Source: Saccharina japonica (taxonomy: Eukaryota; Sar; Phaeophyceae; Laminariales; Laminariaceae). Taken from it: a DNA stretch of 64,000 bases. The DNA is taken from assembly GCA_008828725.1 (NCBI GenBank), contig MEHQ01000803.1, positions 80,372 through 144,371 on the forward strand, in the 5' to 3' direction. Below the pieces are notes generated by a model. It was not told where the DNA came from, ran no database searches, and saw only the letters and a list, made by a program, of their open reading frames with translations. A program made the translations under genes and the position numbers. Positions 19,696 through 31,094 of the stretch are shown here, piece after piece; position 1 is the first letter of the stretch, and the number at the start of each line of letters is the position of its first letter.

Positions 19696-22600
19696 ATGGC
19701 GCTCTCTATTCGACAGGCGACGGTAGATGACCTCCTCCAGATGCAGACGGCGAATCTGTGGTGTCTGCCGGAAAATTACCAGATGAAGTACTACCTGTAT
19801 CATGTCCTCTCCTGGCCACAACTGCTCTTCGTAGCCGAGGACCACAAGGGTGAGCTTGGTGGAGAGATACCGCGACGTATGAGACACAATCAGCTACATC
19901 GTCACGACTAGTAGCACATGCTGTTCTATTTTACCGACTATTTATGTCCCAGCTTTATGGGAGTAGCCCCTGGCTGTCCTCTATGCATCGAGTCGTTTCG
20001 CCTTTTATCTGAGTACGAGTATACTCCTGTACGTACTCGTAGCTGCGCCGACATTTTGCTTATCTTTGTCTCTTTTTGCTGCCTCGGCCTCGGCCAACGC
20101 GCGTGGGAGTGAAGCACTGAAGCGCGACCAAGCCCCCAACTGGCTGTTTCGGCTAGATTGATGAGTGAGGTCGCATTACAGGGATGGGAAGCTTTAGTTT
20201 GGAACGCAGCCTTGCTGTCAAATTGCTGTTTTTTTGCACGTACTCGTAACTATTTCCACACAGCTGTTACTTGGTCGCGTATTCTATGGGACAAAAAAGG
20301 GCATTCGGTATTTCTTGCATGCTGTCGTTTTGTCGCCCTTGAAGCCCTTTCCCTTGAGGCAGCGTCGGGGCCACGGCATAACAGCAGCAGCAGCCGCGCT
20401 TCAAGCTCTTTCCTTTGTGACAGCCACGGAGGGTGCTTGTTCGCCTGTGCGATGTTTCCTGTCATCCTACGGTAGCTACTAGGAACAAGAGCGGTGTAAT
20501 TTGGTTCAGGTTTACGTACCCCATGGGGTTCGTCAAGAAACACAACCCCCGTAATAATCGAGCAACACTTCAACACGGTACCTGGTACATATTACGCTTG
20601 TGTTGTCGCCACAATGCAGTCCTAACGTATACCAGGTACGTACTGGTGCGAGGTAAGTATATCGTATGAATATAGTGATCAGCAGTGGGGGCCACGGAAA
20701 AAGAGAGCCTAAGGTCACGGGGGATTTTGTCCACCCCCCGTCCCCTGGTTTCCGGGTGACTCTATTACAGGGGACCATACGAGTAGTAAATAGTAAATAG
20801 GACCTACATTAGACACAAAAACCTATATATTTCCCTATTTTTACCAACAACATTTGGTCCTATTTACTATGGTCCTTCGTCCTTCGCATTAACCTCTCGG
20901 CGATTTTTCGGAGCAGTACGTATTACACCGCTTTTTTTCAGGGCGTTCCTCGGGATTTTCCCCGCCGATTTACACGGGATTCGGGATTATCCCGTTGTCC
21001 CGTGATATATGTGAAATCCCGTTCCCGCACATATTATAACATCCCGTTCCCGCTCCACAGAAAAGTGTAGATTCCGTTCCCGCACAAACGCGTCCCACGC
21101 CCCGCACAATTCAGGATATATCCCGAATCCCGTGAGTAGAGTATCGTGAAATCCCGCTTTTACAAACTCGCAAGTGCAAATAACCCCCCCCCCCAAATCG
21201 TTTTTTTTTTTTTTTTTTTTGGCGGTCACCAAAGCTGGCGGTCGAGTAGATCATTTGTGCGGGGTGGAGAACCTTTGCTCCGCACAAGGGGAATGGTCGT
21301 ATCACGTAGAGTTCATATGGTAAGGCATCCGCGAGGCAGTTACATAGTAAAACCCATTGCTGTCTCCGGAAGTGGCCACACCAGAAATTAAATTAGCTCG
21401 TTGAAGCTGTCGTCCATATGCAAGTCCGCCTCAGAGGCGGTTCTTAGCAGGATGCAGCTCACCCTCCATGCGACTCGCCCAATACCTCACGGCGCTTCGC
21501 GCTTGGTGCAAGCAATGTCTGCCTGGTTGGTGAAAACCAAAGTGCACCGTCCCGGCATTGTAGGGATGCGAGAGTCTATGGTCATATGACTACGGCCGTG
21601 CACGACATGAGTACACCCCCCCCAAATCGAGGGACTTACTATAAGTAGTATTTTATTGTGTATGCGTCGACGTGAAACAAAAGCTTATTCGACAGCAAGA
21701 GTTGATGCCGCATCCATATGTGCATGCCCGTCGTATACCCGCCCGCCTGCCTGCCTGCCTGCCTGCCCATGCTGATGAACTCGGAGGCTGGTATGGTATT
21801 GTTGGAAATGAAGCACACGTCGGACGGATCATCTACGGATAGATCAGATAGATCATCTAGATCCTAACCTGCAGTTCTGATATGTTGCGCAGGATATGTG
21901 TAGCAAATCTAACCCAGGAAACATACCCTAGCCCATGCAGATTATTTGGGCCCGACCCGGCAACGTGAGCTAGATCATACAGATGATACAGATGATACAG
22001 ATCAGGAATATTTCTGCCCTGAAATATCTAGATCATTAAGTGGGAATTATCTATATGATCTGTCAAAGTTGGGGAATTAAGTCCTTCGCCGTGCCCGAAG
22101 GCAGGCGGTAGCTCCGTTCCCTGGGAGGCAGACTCTTGCAACAAGCCTTCGCGGCTCGTCTCTCTGGTCCACCCAGCTTGCCTGACCCCGGCGAGTGGTG
22201 CCGAAACACGCCCACCGGGACCGGACTAAAGGCTAGGGGGCTGGAGACAAACAAATTATCGCTCGTACTCGTAAGGCCTGTGACAGGAGTTTGTCAGGGG
22301 CCGGAACTACCGCCTGCCTTGGGCCGCAACCAAGAGCTTCGTTTTCAATCGGAGCACGCCCCAAATATCGTGGGCGTTGGAGGACGCGGTGGTGATGATG
22401 GGGATCGAGGAGAATTTGGCGGTGACGCGACGTGCCCATGCTGTAGCAAGGTGGACACAGGACGCGCGGCACGCGCACAGATGCCGCCCGAGCTGGAGCA
22501 CAGGAGAATTATGAGGCGCCACTGCTTCGCGTGATGTCTCGCACCGTTTGACCCTTTGGCTGCTGCTGCTGCTGCTGCTGCTTACGGTGTCCCGCACTAA

Positions 22601-25600
22601 GTCGAAGTATTTATAGTGTGCCGAAAACGTGTGTGCAGCTCTTAAATGCTATCAAGAAGCGTGGAGCCCCCATCAATTCCTCTTCGAGTGGGAAGTGGGG
22701 AGCTCTTCTCCGCAGACAGGAATCTCCGGTCCGCATGGATGTTGTCATCAGGAGAGAAGAGTCTTTTCGGGATGCGCCGACCCAAGAGCTCCGCGACAAG
22801 GCGATCCTAGACTCGAGTTGCTTCATACGGCCGACCGCTGTACGTAATGGTCACTTTTTTTCTCCACGTTTCCCCCCCCCTGAAGTCCCAAAAGTGGTGT
22901 AACGTAACCCCTTTGGAAACCCCGAGATAGCGACCGAAACAATGAACACGTACGTACTCGTACTCATGCCTTATAAGGGTGGCGCCTTAATGTATGAGCT
23001 CCTCGCATGAGGAGTTTCAATATTTCACGCAACCCGACCAGCATTTCTATGCGCTAGGGACCCAAGCATAACATTCCAGTGAAAAGTATCATACTAAACG
23101 TAAATAACCGCTGAGTTTCTCTTGGGGAGCTCAACCGGTCCCAGTGACAATCCCAGTGACAAAATATTGCCTCAGGAGGCAAAAACTAACTACAAACCCT
23201 ATATACCGTGGGATAAGCCAACCGTCTACGACGAGCGTGAGCGCCCAGCATTACGTGTAGAATTATTGGTGCGCCCGTGCCTTACGTATACATACGACGC
23301 ACCTTCCATTTGTAAAACTCGGACGCCAATTTTGTATAATATCATCCCCCGTTTTCACGCAGCGGCGTTTTCTGTAACCGTCACTTTTTTTCTTCTTCTC
23401 GACACTTTTCTTTCCCCGCCCTGAAATCCCGAAAGCGTTGTTTACCGTGTTAGTGCTGCACTGAACGGAACCCTAAAACTCGTCTAATTCCAAGTGTTTT
23501 GTGTCCCCACATTGGGACTGCATTCCCATTTAAGGTCTAAATGTGTTGCATGGGTCAAAAGTATTAATAGACCGACAAACCGACATCTGTTTGTCCGAAC
23601 CGCCCCGCAGGAAAAATCGTGGGCTACGTCTTGGCGAAGATGGAGGAGGACGCTAACGTTCCGCCGCATGGGCACATCACATCGCTGGCTGTGTTGCGTA
23701 CGCACCGAAAGAGGTAATGTAGGGTATAGCAGTGTGGGTGACAGCAGCAGAATGTACCCTGTTTGCGCGTTCGTCCGGCTGGACCTGGATGTGTTCCCGG
23801 GGGGGGACGGGTGTACTTCTTCATATGCATGCATGGCCGTAGTCGTATGACCATAGACCCTCGCATCCGTACAATGCCGGGACGGAGCATGTCGGGTATT
23901 CACCGACCAGGGGGGTACTCATGTCGTGCATGGCCGTAGTCGTATGACCATAGACCCTCGCATCCCTACTCGTACAATGCCGGGACGGAGCACGTTGAGT
24001 TTTCACCAACCAAGCAGAATTGCTTGCACCAACGCAAGCGCCGTGAGGTGTTGGGCGAGTTGCATGAAGCCGGGTGGGGGGGGGGGGCGTCAAGTACTGT
24101 TCGTTTTATCTGGTATTTTGTGAGCCTCGATTTAGCCAACAGAATCGTATGTGCGCGTGTTGCCAGCTGGTCCTGGAAGTGTTGTGTGTGTTTTTTGTGT
24201 TCCATCCCATGTGTGATCTTCGCCCTTTTTTATTTCTCTCTGCCTCTTTAGTCGAAACTCAGATCCAGGGTCACATAGCAGGCTCTTCTCCCCCGTCCCC
24301 ACTACGGTTCGTGCTATTTTTCATATCGAGAAGACTTCAATATTTCTTCCCTCGTCGACTCGCGTTGAAATGTGTGGGGGGCATCCAATGCTGTTCGTTT
24401 TATCTGGTGTTTTTGAGCCCCGAGTCAGCAGCGTTAAAACTTTTTTTTTTGTTGTCAAGGGGTTTTGTAGACGGGGTGGGCGCGAGGGGGGGGGGGGGGG
24501 GATCGTCGACGAGCAGTAGAGTGTATTTGTTACCACGATCGCAGCTGCTGCTTGTCAAGGGGTTCAGTATGGAAAACATACCGATTTCGATTTTAAACGT
24601 TTCACACGTCCGACAGATCATCTTCCGATAGATCATCTACAGATAGAGCATCTACATATATGTCTAATCAGATAGATCATCTACAGATATATCTACTCAG
24701 ATAGATCATCTACAGATAGATCATCCAGATCCTAACCTGCCGTTATCAGTTGTCGTGCAGGATCTGTAAAGTGCAGGTCCAACCCAGAAAATGACTCAGA
24801 TCATGCAGATTATTCGGCTCCCACTCGGCAACATGAATTAATGCTGCAGATCATAAAGGTCAGGAATCTATTAATATCTGCCTCAATGAAGTGGGAATCA
24901 ATGACTTATCCGATGTGTAAAACGTTTGCATCCGGATATCCGCCTGGACCCTTTCCCCCCGTTCGCATCTTGTACGTATGCCATGTGTCTCCGTTGAGCA
25001 GGGGTATCGCGACGCGGTTGATGAGGTGCAGCCAATTGTGCATGCAGGAGGCCTTCGAAGCGCGGTACGTATCGCTGCACGTGCGCGAGAGCAACAGAGC
25101 GGCCTTCCACCTCTACAAGACAACGCTGGGATACCAGGTAGGTTCCAATTCCGATACATCATATCATACCAGGATTTATAGTGAGCAAGGGAGATTGTAT
25201 TGATTCGGGCTGGGCACTGGCTGACTCAGTCAGTAGCAATTGTACTGTTGTCAAAAGCAATCAGTTTACTGGATTGCAGCAGTATACTGTCACTTCTCTC
25301 TCCTCCCGAAACGCATTCGGTGGGTTTCCGTACAATGATATGGCGTGTTTATTGGACGTACGTAAGATAAACCTATTGGCGAATATACTGGCCGGGCCAA
25401 TCAGTAGGTTACTACTGCCAGTAGATTACTACTGTCAGTAGATTACTACTGCCAGTAGATCACTACTGCCAGTAGGTTACTACTGCCCAGTAGGTTACTA
25501 CTGTCAGCACATACTGTGCAAATGCCTAGCCTAGTATTTATAGATGCATGCGACCCATGGCTACGGCCCCTGCTCACGCGCGTGACCGGTTGGTATTCAA

Positions 25601-26671
25601 AATATTGTCCAAACGGTCCTTATCTTTCCGCCCAGAGTGGTACACAAGTACTACCACTCTGTCCCTAAATATAAGCAACTTGTGTACATTAACATTCAAT
25701 AAAAACGGTGCTTACAGCAGTAGGGGTCCCTCTATAATTCCGGTTTCATATTGCCGGTGAAATCGCTTGGCACAGATGGGATTAACCAGTGTGGCAGTGT
25801 GCGGAATAATGCCGGTACCCGCTCGTACGGTATAATGCCGGTGTGTTGGCCTGGCACATTGCGGCATTATAGAGGGATCACTACTGTGTACCAGGTATTC
25901 AACTGACGACTTTCTCCCGGGTATTGATTTCCAGGACTAGCCAATTGCAAACGAAAGGCACCCAGACGATGATGTGCCAAGTATTACCAACCAACCATCT
26001 ACTTCGAAGTGCAGTTAGTGGGGGTCCCCCAATAAGGCGGTCTGAGTAAGGCGGTATCCCGATATAAGGCGGTCAAAATCGCTTGGCTAAACTGGGGAAT
26101 CGCACTCATAACGTGGAATAAATAAGGCGGCTTCCCTCTACAAGGCGGTCATATTGCTCTGGCATACCACCGCCTTATTGGGGGACCCCTGCTGTATGAA
26201 CTACCTGGTATTAAAAGACGGCGCCTTATGGCCAGGCTAACTCACACCCGATTGATCACGATTACTACCTGCCCCCCCCCCCCAACCCCCTCTTGCCGTC
26301 CCTTCCCGGTATCATAGATCAACGACGTGGAGAAGGGGTACTACGCAGACGGCGAGGACGCCTACGACATGCGCCTCCCGTTCGCTCAGAACGACTCGTC
26401 GTCGAGCATCAAGCCCATGACCCCCCTGAAGCAAGTGGTGGCTGTCAACAGTGCCGCCGTCGCGAAGCGAAAGGAGGAAGCGCCGAAGGTGTCCACGGTG
26501 GCGGCGGCAAGAGAGGAAGGGAAGCCAAGTGGAGAGGCTGGCAGCGCCGGCGGTGGTGGCGACAGCAGCGGGGGTGGGAACGCGGTTAAGGGGGCAGAGG
26601 AGGCTTCGGAAGGGGCAGACGCTGTGTCGAAGCAGTTGGAAGGGCTGTCGGTGGATGGTGGCAAGGCATAG
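19696..26671 (+). CDS. NAA10: N-alpha-acetyltransferase 10, NatA catalytic subunit (4 exons)
   Basis: Exons 19696-19849, 23611-23713, 25002-25137 and 26318-26671 join in phase (747 nt, 248 aa) with GT-AG introns of 3.8, 1.3 and 1.2 kb. NatA acetylates the alpha-amino group of nascent chains at the ribosome, with NAA15 as scaffold. GNAT fold evidence: start [32 protein letters not shown] with the glutamate (E26) that aligns with human Glu24; HGHITSLAV strand; acetyl-CoA loop RKRGIA (R84-x-x-G87-x-A89, RxxGxA); [28 protein letters not shown] near the end of the domain. The tail of about 95 residues is Ala/Gly/Ser/Glu/Lys-rich and unconserved, as in other NAA10 proteins. The ATG at 19696 matches the usual family start. 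TGTAA lies about 20 bp after the stop, a possible polyadenylation signal. Introns are packed with transposons, but every exon is intact. Confidence 0.95.
20764..20878. mobile_element. MITE family E, best intact copy (NAA10 intron 1)
   Basis: Starts ATTACAGGGGACCATACGAG, contains AATAGGACCTACATTAGACA and CAAAAACCTATATATTTCCC, and ends TTTGGTCCTATTTACTATGG. It serves as the reference for reading the interrupted copies at 433-1253 and 32041-33090. Confidence 0.75.
20990..21140. repeat. ATCCCGTTCCCGC degenerate tandem (NAA10 intron 1)
   Basis: Repeated AATCCCGTTCCCGCACA-like words (20-40 bp spacing) at about 20984, 21017, 21045 and 21070. No coding potential. Confidence 0.6.
21455..21618 (-). 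repeat. Dispersed repeat family A (NAA10 intron 1)
   Basis: Minus-strand order: GGGGGGTGTACTCATGTCGT, GGCCGTAGTCATATGACCAT, CTCGCATCCCTACAATGCCG, TTTTCACCAACCAGGCAGAC, GCGCGAAGCGCCGTGAGGTA. About 165 bp. Many copies in the window, all with a G-run at the left end. Confidence 0.75.
21812..22077. mobile_element. hAT-like family F copy, degraded right end (NAA10 intron 1)
   Basis: Left terminus CACACGTCGGACGGATCATC, then GATAGATCATCTAGATCCTA, the conserved CAGGATATGTGTAGCAAATC block and CCGACCCGGCAACGTGAGCT. The right end is blurred (ATATGATCTGTCAAAGTTGG). Confidence 0.6.
22080..22900. other. GC-rich unassigned block in NAA10 intron 1, possible retroelement remnant
   Basis: GC-rich sequence unlike the neighbouring intron, with short coding-like frames on both strands and a (CTG)8-like run at 22561. 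TGGTGCCGAAACACG at 22196 resembles an LTR-element primer binding site. No RT, integrase or gag motif was recognised, so no firm call is made. Confidence 0.3.
23812..24072 (+). repeat. Family A, two adjacent copies (NAA10 intron 2)
   Basis: The first copy, truncated (23812-23905), and the second (23915-24072) both read GGCCGTAGTCGTATGACCAT then GACCCTCGCATCC, TACAATGCCGGGACGGAGCA. The second continues through TTTTCACCAACCAAGCAGAA to GTGAGGTGTTGGGCGAGTTG. Confidence 0.75.
24185..24372 (-). mobile_element. SINE family C body without head (NAA10 intron 2)
   Basis: Minus-strand GACGAGGGAAGAAATATTGA, GCACGAACCGTAGTGGGGAC, GTGACCCTGGATCTGAGTTT and GGGATGGAACACAAAAAACA match the SINE body. 5'-truncated. 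Confidence 0.65.
24603..24919 (+). mobile_element. hAT-like family F with 8-bp target duplication (NAA10 intron 2)
   Basis: Ends CACACGTCCGACAGATCAT and ATGACTTATCCGATGTGTA are inverted repeats. The perfect 8-mer AAACGTTT flanks both sides (24595-24602 and 24920-24927), the length usual for hAT elements. The interior is AGATCAT-rich with the family core TGCAGGTCCAACCCAGAAAA and CACTCGGCAACATGAA. Non-coding. It ends about 80 bp before the exon 3 acceptor. Confidence 0.75.
25290..25510 (+). repeat. Family P copy with CAGTAG/CTACTG 18-bp tandem (NAA10 intron 3)
   Basis: GTGGGTTTCCGTACAATGAT, ATATGGCGTGTTTATTGGAC and GGCGAATATACTGGCCGGGC match 11190-11345. Six near-18-bp units then follow of the type CAGTAGATTACTACTGC (about 25400-25506). 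Confidence 0.75.
25650..25714. mobile_element. Stowaway-like family W, left half (NAA10 intron 3)
   Basis: CCACTCTGTCCCTAAATATA followed by CATTAACATTCAATAAAAAC and GGTGCTTA matches the 4489-4571 element. The element is cut at the insertion point of the pogo-like MITE that starts at 25715. Its right terminus was not found. Confidence 0.5.
25715..25888. mobile_element. pogo-like MITE (family D), copy 1 (NAA10 intron 3)
   Basis: Inverted ends: CAGTAGGGGTCCCTCTATAA, and on the other strand CAGTAGTGATCCCTCTATAA. TA is on both sides (25713-14, 25889-90). Subterminal GCCGGT/GCGGCA repeats and GAAATCGCTTGGC are present. The CAGTA-type terminus, TA target and small size fit pogo/Tigger-derived MITEs; the family name is inference. 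Confidence 0.7.
26012..26194. mobile_element. pogo-like MITE (family D), copy 2 (NAA10 intron 3)
   Basis: Ends GGGGTCCCCCAATAAGGCGG, identical on both strands near the termini. The interior has AAGGCGGT repeats and AAAATCGCTTGGCTAAA, which also occurs in copy 1 and in the 933-bp element at 32081. It ends about 120 bp before exon 4. Confidence 0.7.
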
Positions 26672-28160
26672 ATAGCTCAAGCGATATACTATGTAATGCA
26701 CTGGCTATGATATACCGTTTTCCAGCAAAAGAGTACGGTGCTATTTTCCGTGCGCAGTCGAAGCGCACTTCTTGGCACACGAGTGTTTTTTTATTTATTT
26801 GTTTGGTCCTGGCGTTTGTTTTGTTTTTGCGACAAGCGGCTGAGGGTTGGATCAGATGCCGCAAAAACGATCGCTGCGCGCACCCTGTTCGCGAGATTAG
26901 GCTGTTGTTGCTGGAGTTTTTTTTTTTTTCGTTCAGCGGGAGGGGCGGGGGCGATCATCGCAGAGCAAAAATTCGTTTCAAAAATCAAAATCGCTGACGC
27001 AGGAGCAGTCAGTCCGAGCGCCGAGAGACCAGCGTCCAGCGTCCTTCAGAACAAAAGGCGTCCATTTACGGCACTCTTGCTCCTTGACGGACAGCCGTCA
27101 AGAACAGTCGTCAAGGACAGCCGGCAAGCACCCTTGACATACACCCATTAAAGAACTCCCCTAGACTAACAGTATTAATAGTGCAAGTATATGACGCTTG
27201 CTACGATATACGTAGGTATATTTTTTTCTGGCAAAATTATTTATCTGACTGACGATTATGAACAGTATACTCCTCAACTGAGGAACTATCCAATAAGCCA
27301 TGCGCCTTATAAGGCATGCCTCATGGTTGACCCCACAAATGTTTTACAACATTGTCCGTTCGTTCGTATCCCTCTACTGTACGTAGGCCATGGGAATGTT
27401 CAACTTGATTTATTTTGCATCAGTTTATTTTTCGTCGGTTCTTTGGGTGAGATCGTAGCACAGAGCCCCTCAAGCAAAACAAGCCACATACAAATTGCCG
27501 GTAGCAGCTACCTGGTAATATACTGTACCCCTACTGCAGCCCGCGTCCTCCCGTATGAAGGCTAAAAGAGTTCTTGACGGGTCAAGTCTGGACCATAGGC
27601 CGACCTATGCGTTGTGCTTCAGAACATGCGGTATGTCTCCCGCACGAGGCAACCTTTTGAGTTTTACACCAATCGACCTAGAGGAGGGACTCGGCTCGCT
27701 GTTCCCTATGTTATGTGTACGAAGGCCTTCCAAGTAATGCGCACATCCTTGTCCTGTATTACTTCGTAATTTTCGACCTTTTACAGTCCTTCCGGAGCAG
27801 TACCGTAACACCAGCCCACCCTGAAAAGCCGTACAATAAGCAGAAATATGAAAGGGGGAACACCGGTCCCACAAACTGCTGAAGAGCACGAGTCGGAAGA
27901 TGCGGCTCCTCAAAAACCACTCCCACACCACTACGAGTATACTGATGCCCTGCGAGGCTACGACGCCTTCTGAAGGAATGTCGAAAGCGGAAAAAGAAAG
28001 GAAGCCTACCCGTAAGGGGCTTGAATGATGTCAGACACAGCGAAGCTAACGCCACATCCCCAATGGGGCAGTGAGGAGAGGGAGGGGGGGGGGGCGAAAA
28101 TGTGTCTCTGAAAACACAACACAGGCTTCCACCACATCCCGAGCGAGGGGAGGGGGACGG
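26672..28160. other. Intergenic; NAA10 3' flank, nothing else recognised
   Basis: TGTAA occurs soon after the stop. The rest carries no recognised gene or repeat apart from scattered TATTAATAG (27173) and CCTGGTA words. Confidence 0.35.
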
Positions 28161-28164
28161 GGGA

Positions 28165-28400
28165 GTGTACTCGATAGTCATGCATGGCCATAGACCCTCG
28201 CATCCCTACAAAGCCGGGACGGAGCACGTCGAGTTTTCACCGACCAGGCAGACATCGCGGGGGCGAAAATGTGTCCATGAAAACAGAAGAACACGCACTA
28301 CCACCGCATCCCAGCGAGTGAGGCGCGGGGGGGGTGTACTCATGTCATACATGGCCGTAGTCGTATCACCATAGACTTTCGCATCCTTACAATGCCTGAA
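28165..28400 (+). repeat. Family A, two partial copies
   Basis: GTGTACTCGATAGTCATGCA, CTCGCATCCCTACAAAGCCG, TTTTCACCGACCAGGCAGAC (28165-28255) and GGTGTACTCATGTCATACAT, GGCCGTAGTCGTATCACCAT (28335-28400). Both are preceded by G-runs. From 28401 to 28943 nothing was recognised. Confidence 0.65.
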
Positions 28401-28943
28401 CGGAGGGGGGGGGGGTACTCATTTTTGTTGCTTGCGTCAGTCATTTGACCATCGACCACGCATCCCTCTCAAGACGGACCACCGTTCCTACTCCTAATAG
28501 AGACACCTCCAATATGTGGGAGCTCATTACGTTGGGAGAGGGGTATCCTCGTAAAAAGACACAACAGACAAACTAGAGTCTTACCTGTGCCTCAGTGTGA
28601 GCGGCCATCTTCCCCGAAATCACTCAATCAATGGTATGAGTGGGGGGGGGAGCGGCAGGGAGAAAACATAAAAGGACGCGTGTGACATACCGTATAGGGT
28701 TTACAACGGTGAGGCTGGACGCGAGACGGTCAAAGAGGTGGTCATGTAACCCGGAGCTAGGGCAAAAACTATCGGCAAACTGCAAGAACACTACTTATCG
28801 AAAGCAAGCACAATGCGGAGTTGACACCGTTCGTAACCTGTCAGCAGCGACGCCTTACGGGCACAGGCCTTCCAGAGCCTGGTCATCCATACTCTTTACA
28901 CTGTATATCGTATAATATAGCACCATATGGTTTCATAACCTTT

Positions 28944-29451
28944 CACGCCTCGGACAGATCATCTACAGATAGATCAGATATATCAGATAGATCACCGATT
29001 CCCACAGGATGATCTAGATATTTCAAGGCAGATCTACAGTAGCATCGATCTTGTGTGATTTAGCACATGTTTTCGGGTGGGACCCGTACAATCTGCATGA
29101 TCTACAGTACGTAGCACGCGTTTCCTGGGTTGGATCTGTGCTGCTCACAGATCCTGCACAACCTCTCACAACGGAAGGTGAGAAAATCTACATGAACTAG
29201 ATCATCTACTGTTGTAGATGATGATCTATCTATCTGTATAGTATTATTATATTATTTGCCTTCCGACAATGTGCAGGGCATTATTCATTCAGCATGAAGA
29301 AGCTGACACAAATCGCCGAATACCACCAGTCTCATCCAACCAATTCTCCTCCCCTGCGTCTACTCAATCGAATACGCACTGCCACCCTTTACCCAAATAT
29401 TGTACCTGCTATATCTCTATTCACCGCCGTGCATGATCTGTCCGAGGTGTG
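28944..29451 (-). mobile_element. hAT-like family F, inverted copy
   Basis: Ends CACGCCTCGGACAGATCATC and GATCTGTCCGAGGTGTG are inverted repeats. The flanks TAACCTTT (28936-43) and TCACCTTT (29452-59) match at 7 of 8 bases, a likely 8-bp target duplication. The interior family core is in reverse complement (GGGTTGGATCTGTGC). It is longer than other copies, so it probably carries an insertion. Confidence 0.7.
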
Positions 29452-29459
29452 TCACCTTT

Positions 29460-30085
29460 ACACCGTATACCGTATGGTAATAGGTATTTTTCAACAAGTA
29501 TATCCGCCTCACGGCTGACGGGTGTTAATAGCTACTCGTACGACGTAGGGATGACCCACGTGGCCCTTTGGACCCCGAGCTATAGCATGCCACCCCTGTC
29601 GATTCAGCGCATCGTAGCTCCATTGTTACCCCCCGGTTTACAGCCACTGCACATGCAGTGTTCCGCACAGTAGTGCTTCCAGATAGATCCAGTGCCACAT
29701 ACATGACATACTGCTTCTATCGCGCCTATTACTACTACCACTATGGACGCATGGTACGTTAGGGCTGGACCTGCAAATTTGCTGCGGCTCCTCACTTGAT
29801 TATAGTGTAGGATCTCTGTGTTCAGCCCAAAAAACGAATTATGAGACAAAAAGTGCGCTCAGCAACCCGATGATCATCAATCCCATGGTCCAGGTCAACA
29901 CCGAATAATTTTAGGTAAAAAAAAAACGATGTTGGGTACGTTATTAATAGTTCCCTCTGGTTGAGAAACACCCACCATCAGTCTCAGTGACACAAATATT
30001 CGCCTCCGAAGGCAAAAAAAAAGTGCTACCCCTAGCGTAGTCTAACTACGAGTATACTACTGCAGTGAACGTACCGCTACTATTA
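29460..30085. other. Non-coding, no feature recognised
   Basis: No coding exon, RNA gene or named repeat was seen. TTATTAATAG occurs at 29942. Confidence 0.35.
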
Positions 30086-30188
30086 CGGGGGTTCATAGTA
30101 AATAGGACCAAAAGTGCCCCGTAAAAATACTGGAATATATAGGTTTTTGTGTATGTGATGGGTCCTGATTACTATGGTCCGCCGTGTA
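30086..30188. mobile_element. MITE family E, copy
   Basis: Starts ATTACGGGGGTTCATAGTAA, contains TATATAGGTTTTTGTGTATG, and ends GTCCTGATTACTATGGTCCG. Inverted termini of family E. Confidence 0.65.
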
Positions 30189-30442
30189 CAGCAATACATT
30201 TATGTGAAGCAGGTGAGGGGTGAGAGTCCCACATCACATTTACTACTTCCACCACTATATTATAACACTATGCGCTGACTGCTACACACCACTGCTCTGA
30301 CCCGAGGTCGGAAGGCGGCCCCCCTCTCTTCTCCCCCCTCTCTTCTCTACCCTTGGATGTTACTTAGTTTACCAGAGTATCTTCATTTTCCCTCGTCGCT
30401 TGTTTGCTCAAAGGAGGGGGGGGTCCGTCACCACTCTCCACA

Positions 30443-30540
30443 CTGATGAAGAATCGGCACGGACACTACGATAACAGGTGTGTTGTGTGCTGGATGTCGA
30501 CGGGTAGAAAGGAAGGTTTAATGTGAAAACACACACACAC
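30443..30540 (-). repeat. Family B, truncated copy
   Basis: GATGAAGAATCGGCACGGAC, GTGCTGGATGTCGACGGGTA and AAGGTTTAATGTGAAAACAC. A CA/CCACC-rich low-complexity tract follows to about 30615. From there to 31094 nothing was recognised. Confidence 0.65.
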
Positions 30541-31094
30541 CACCACCACACCACCCGCCACCCACCACCACCCCACCTCCGCCTCCATCCCCGCCCCTAC
30601 CCCCCCCCCACCTTGGCCACGCCCTCGTCTATGGTATTGCAGTATACTATTCACTCGTACTATTAATAACAAAATATTACTGCAGCCTACCAGGTACAGC
30701 AGTATATACAAATGTATCGTAATCACGTACAAAAAAAAGAAGAAAAGTAAATGCTTATAAAATCGCAATTACGTACGTGCGATGCTGCGATGCTACCATA
30801 AATACTGCCAGGCATAATACTGTTCAGCACTACGTACGAGTATGTACGAGTACTATGAATACTAATACTAGTATTAATAATACGATAACTACAGCAGAGT
30901 AGTATGCCACTATCTCGTAACTACGGTAGTATGCGACTATGTACTTGAAATAAGTATTTAGTAAGTATTTACTTCATGTACCTGGTATTATACAAATACA
31001 TTACGAAATTATTACGAGTGAAAAAAATCTAACAAAAAATTAGGGTATGTTCATGGGTGAGACGATGAAAAAGGAGATTGAGTGCGAACAAACA

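Noticed and set aside
22618-22902. 94-codon plus-strand frame
   Set aside because: Lies in NAA10 intron 1 with no recognisable domain; possibly old retroelement sequence.
25396-25510. CRISPR-like regular repeats
   Set aside because: Units of about 18 bp without unique spacers, partly self-complementary, in a eukaryotic intron: a minisatellite.
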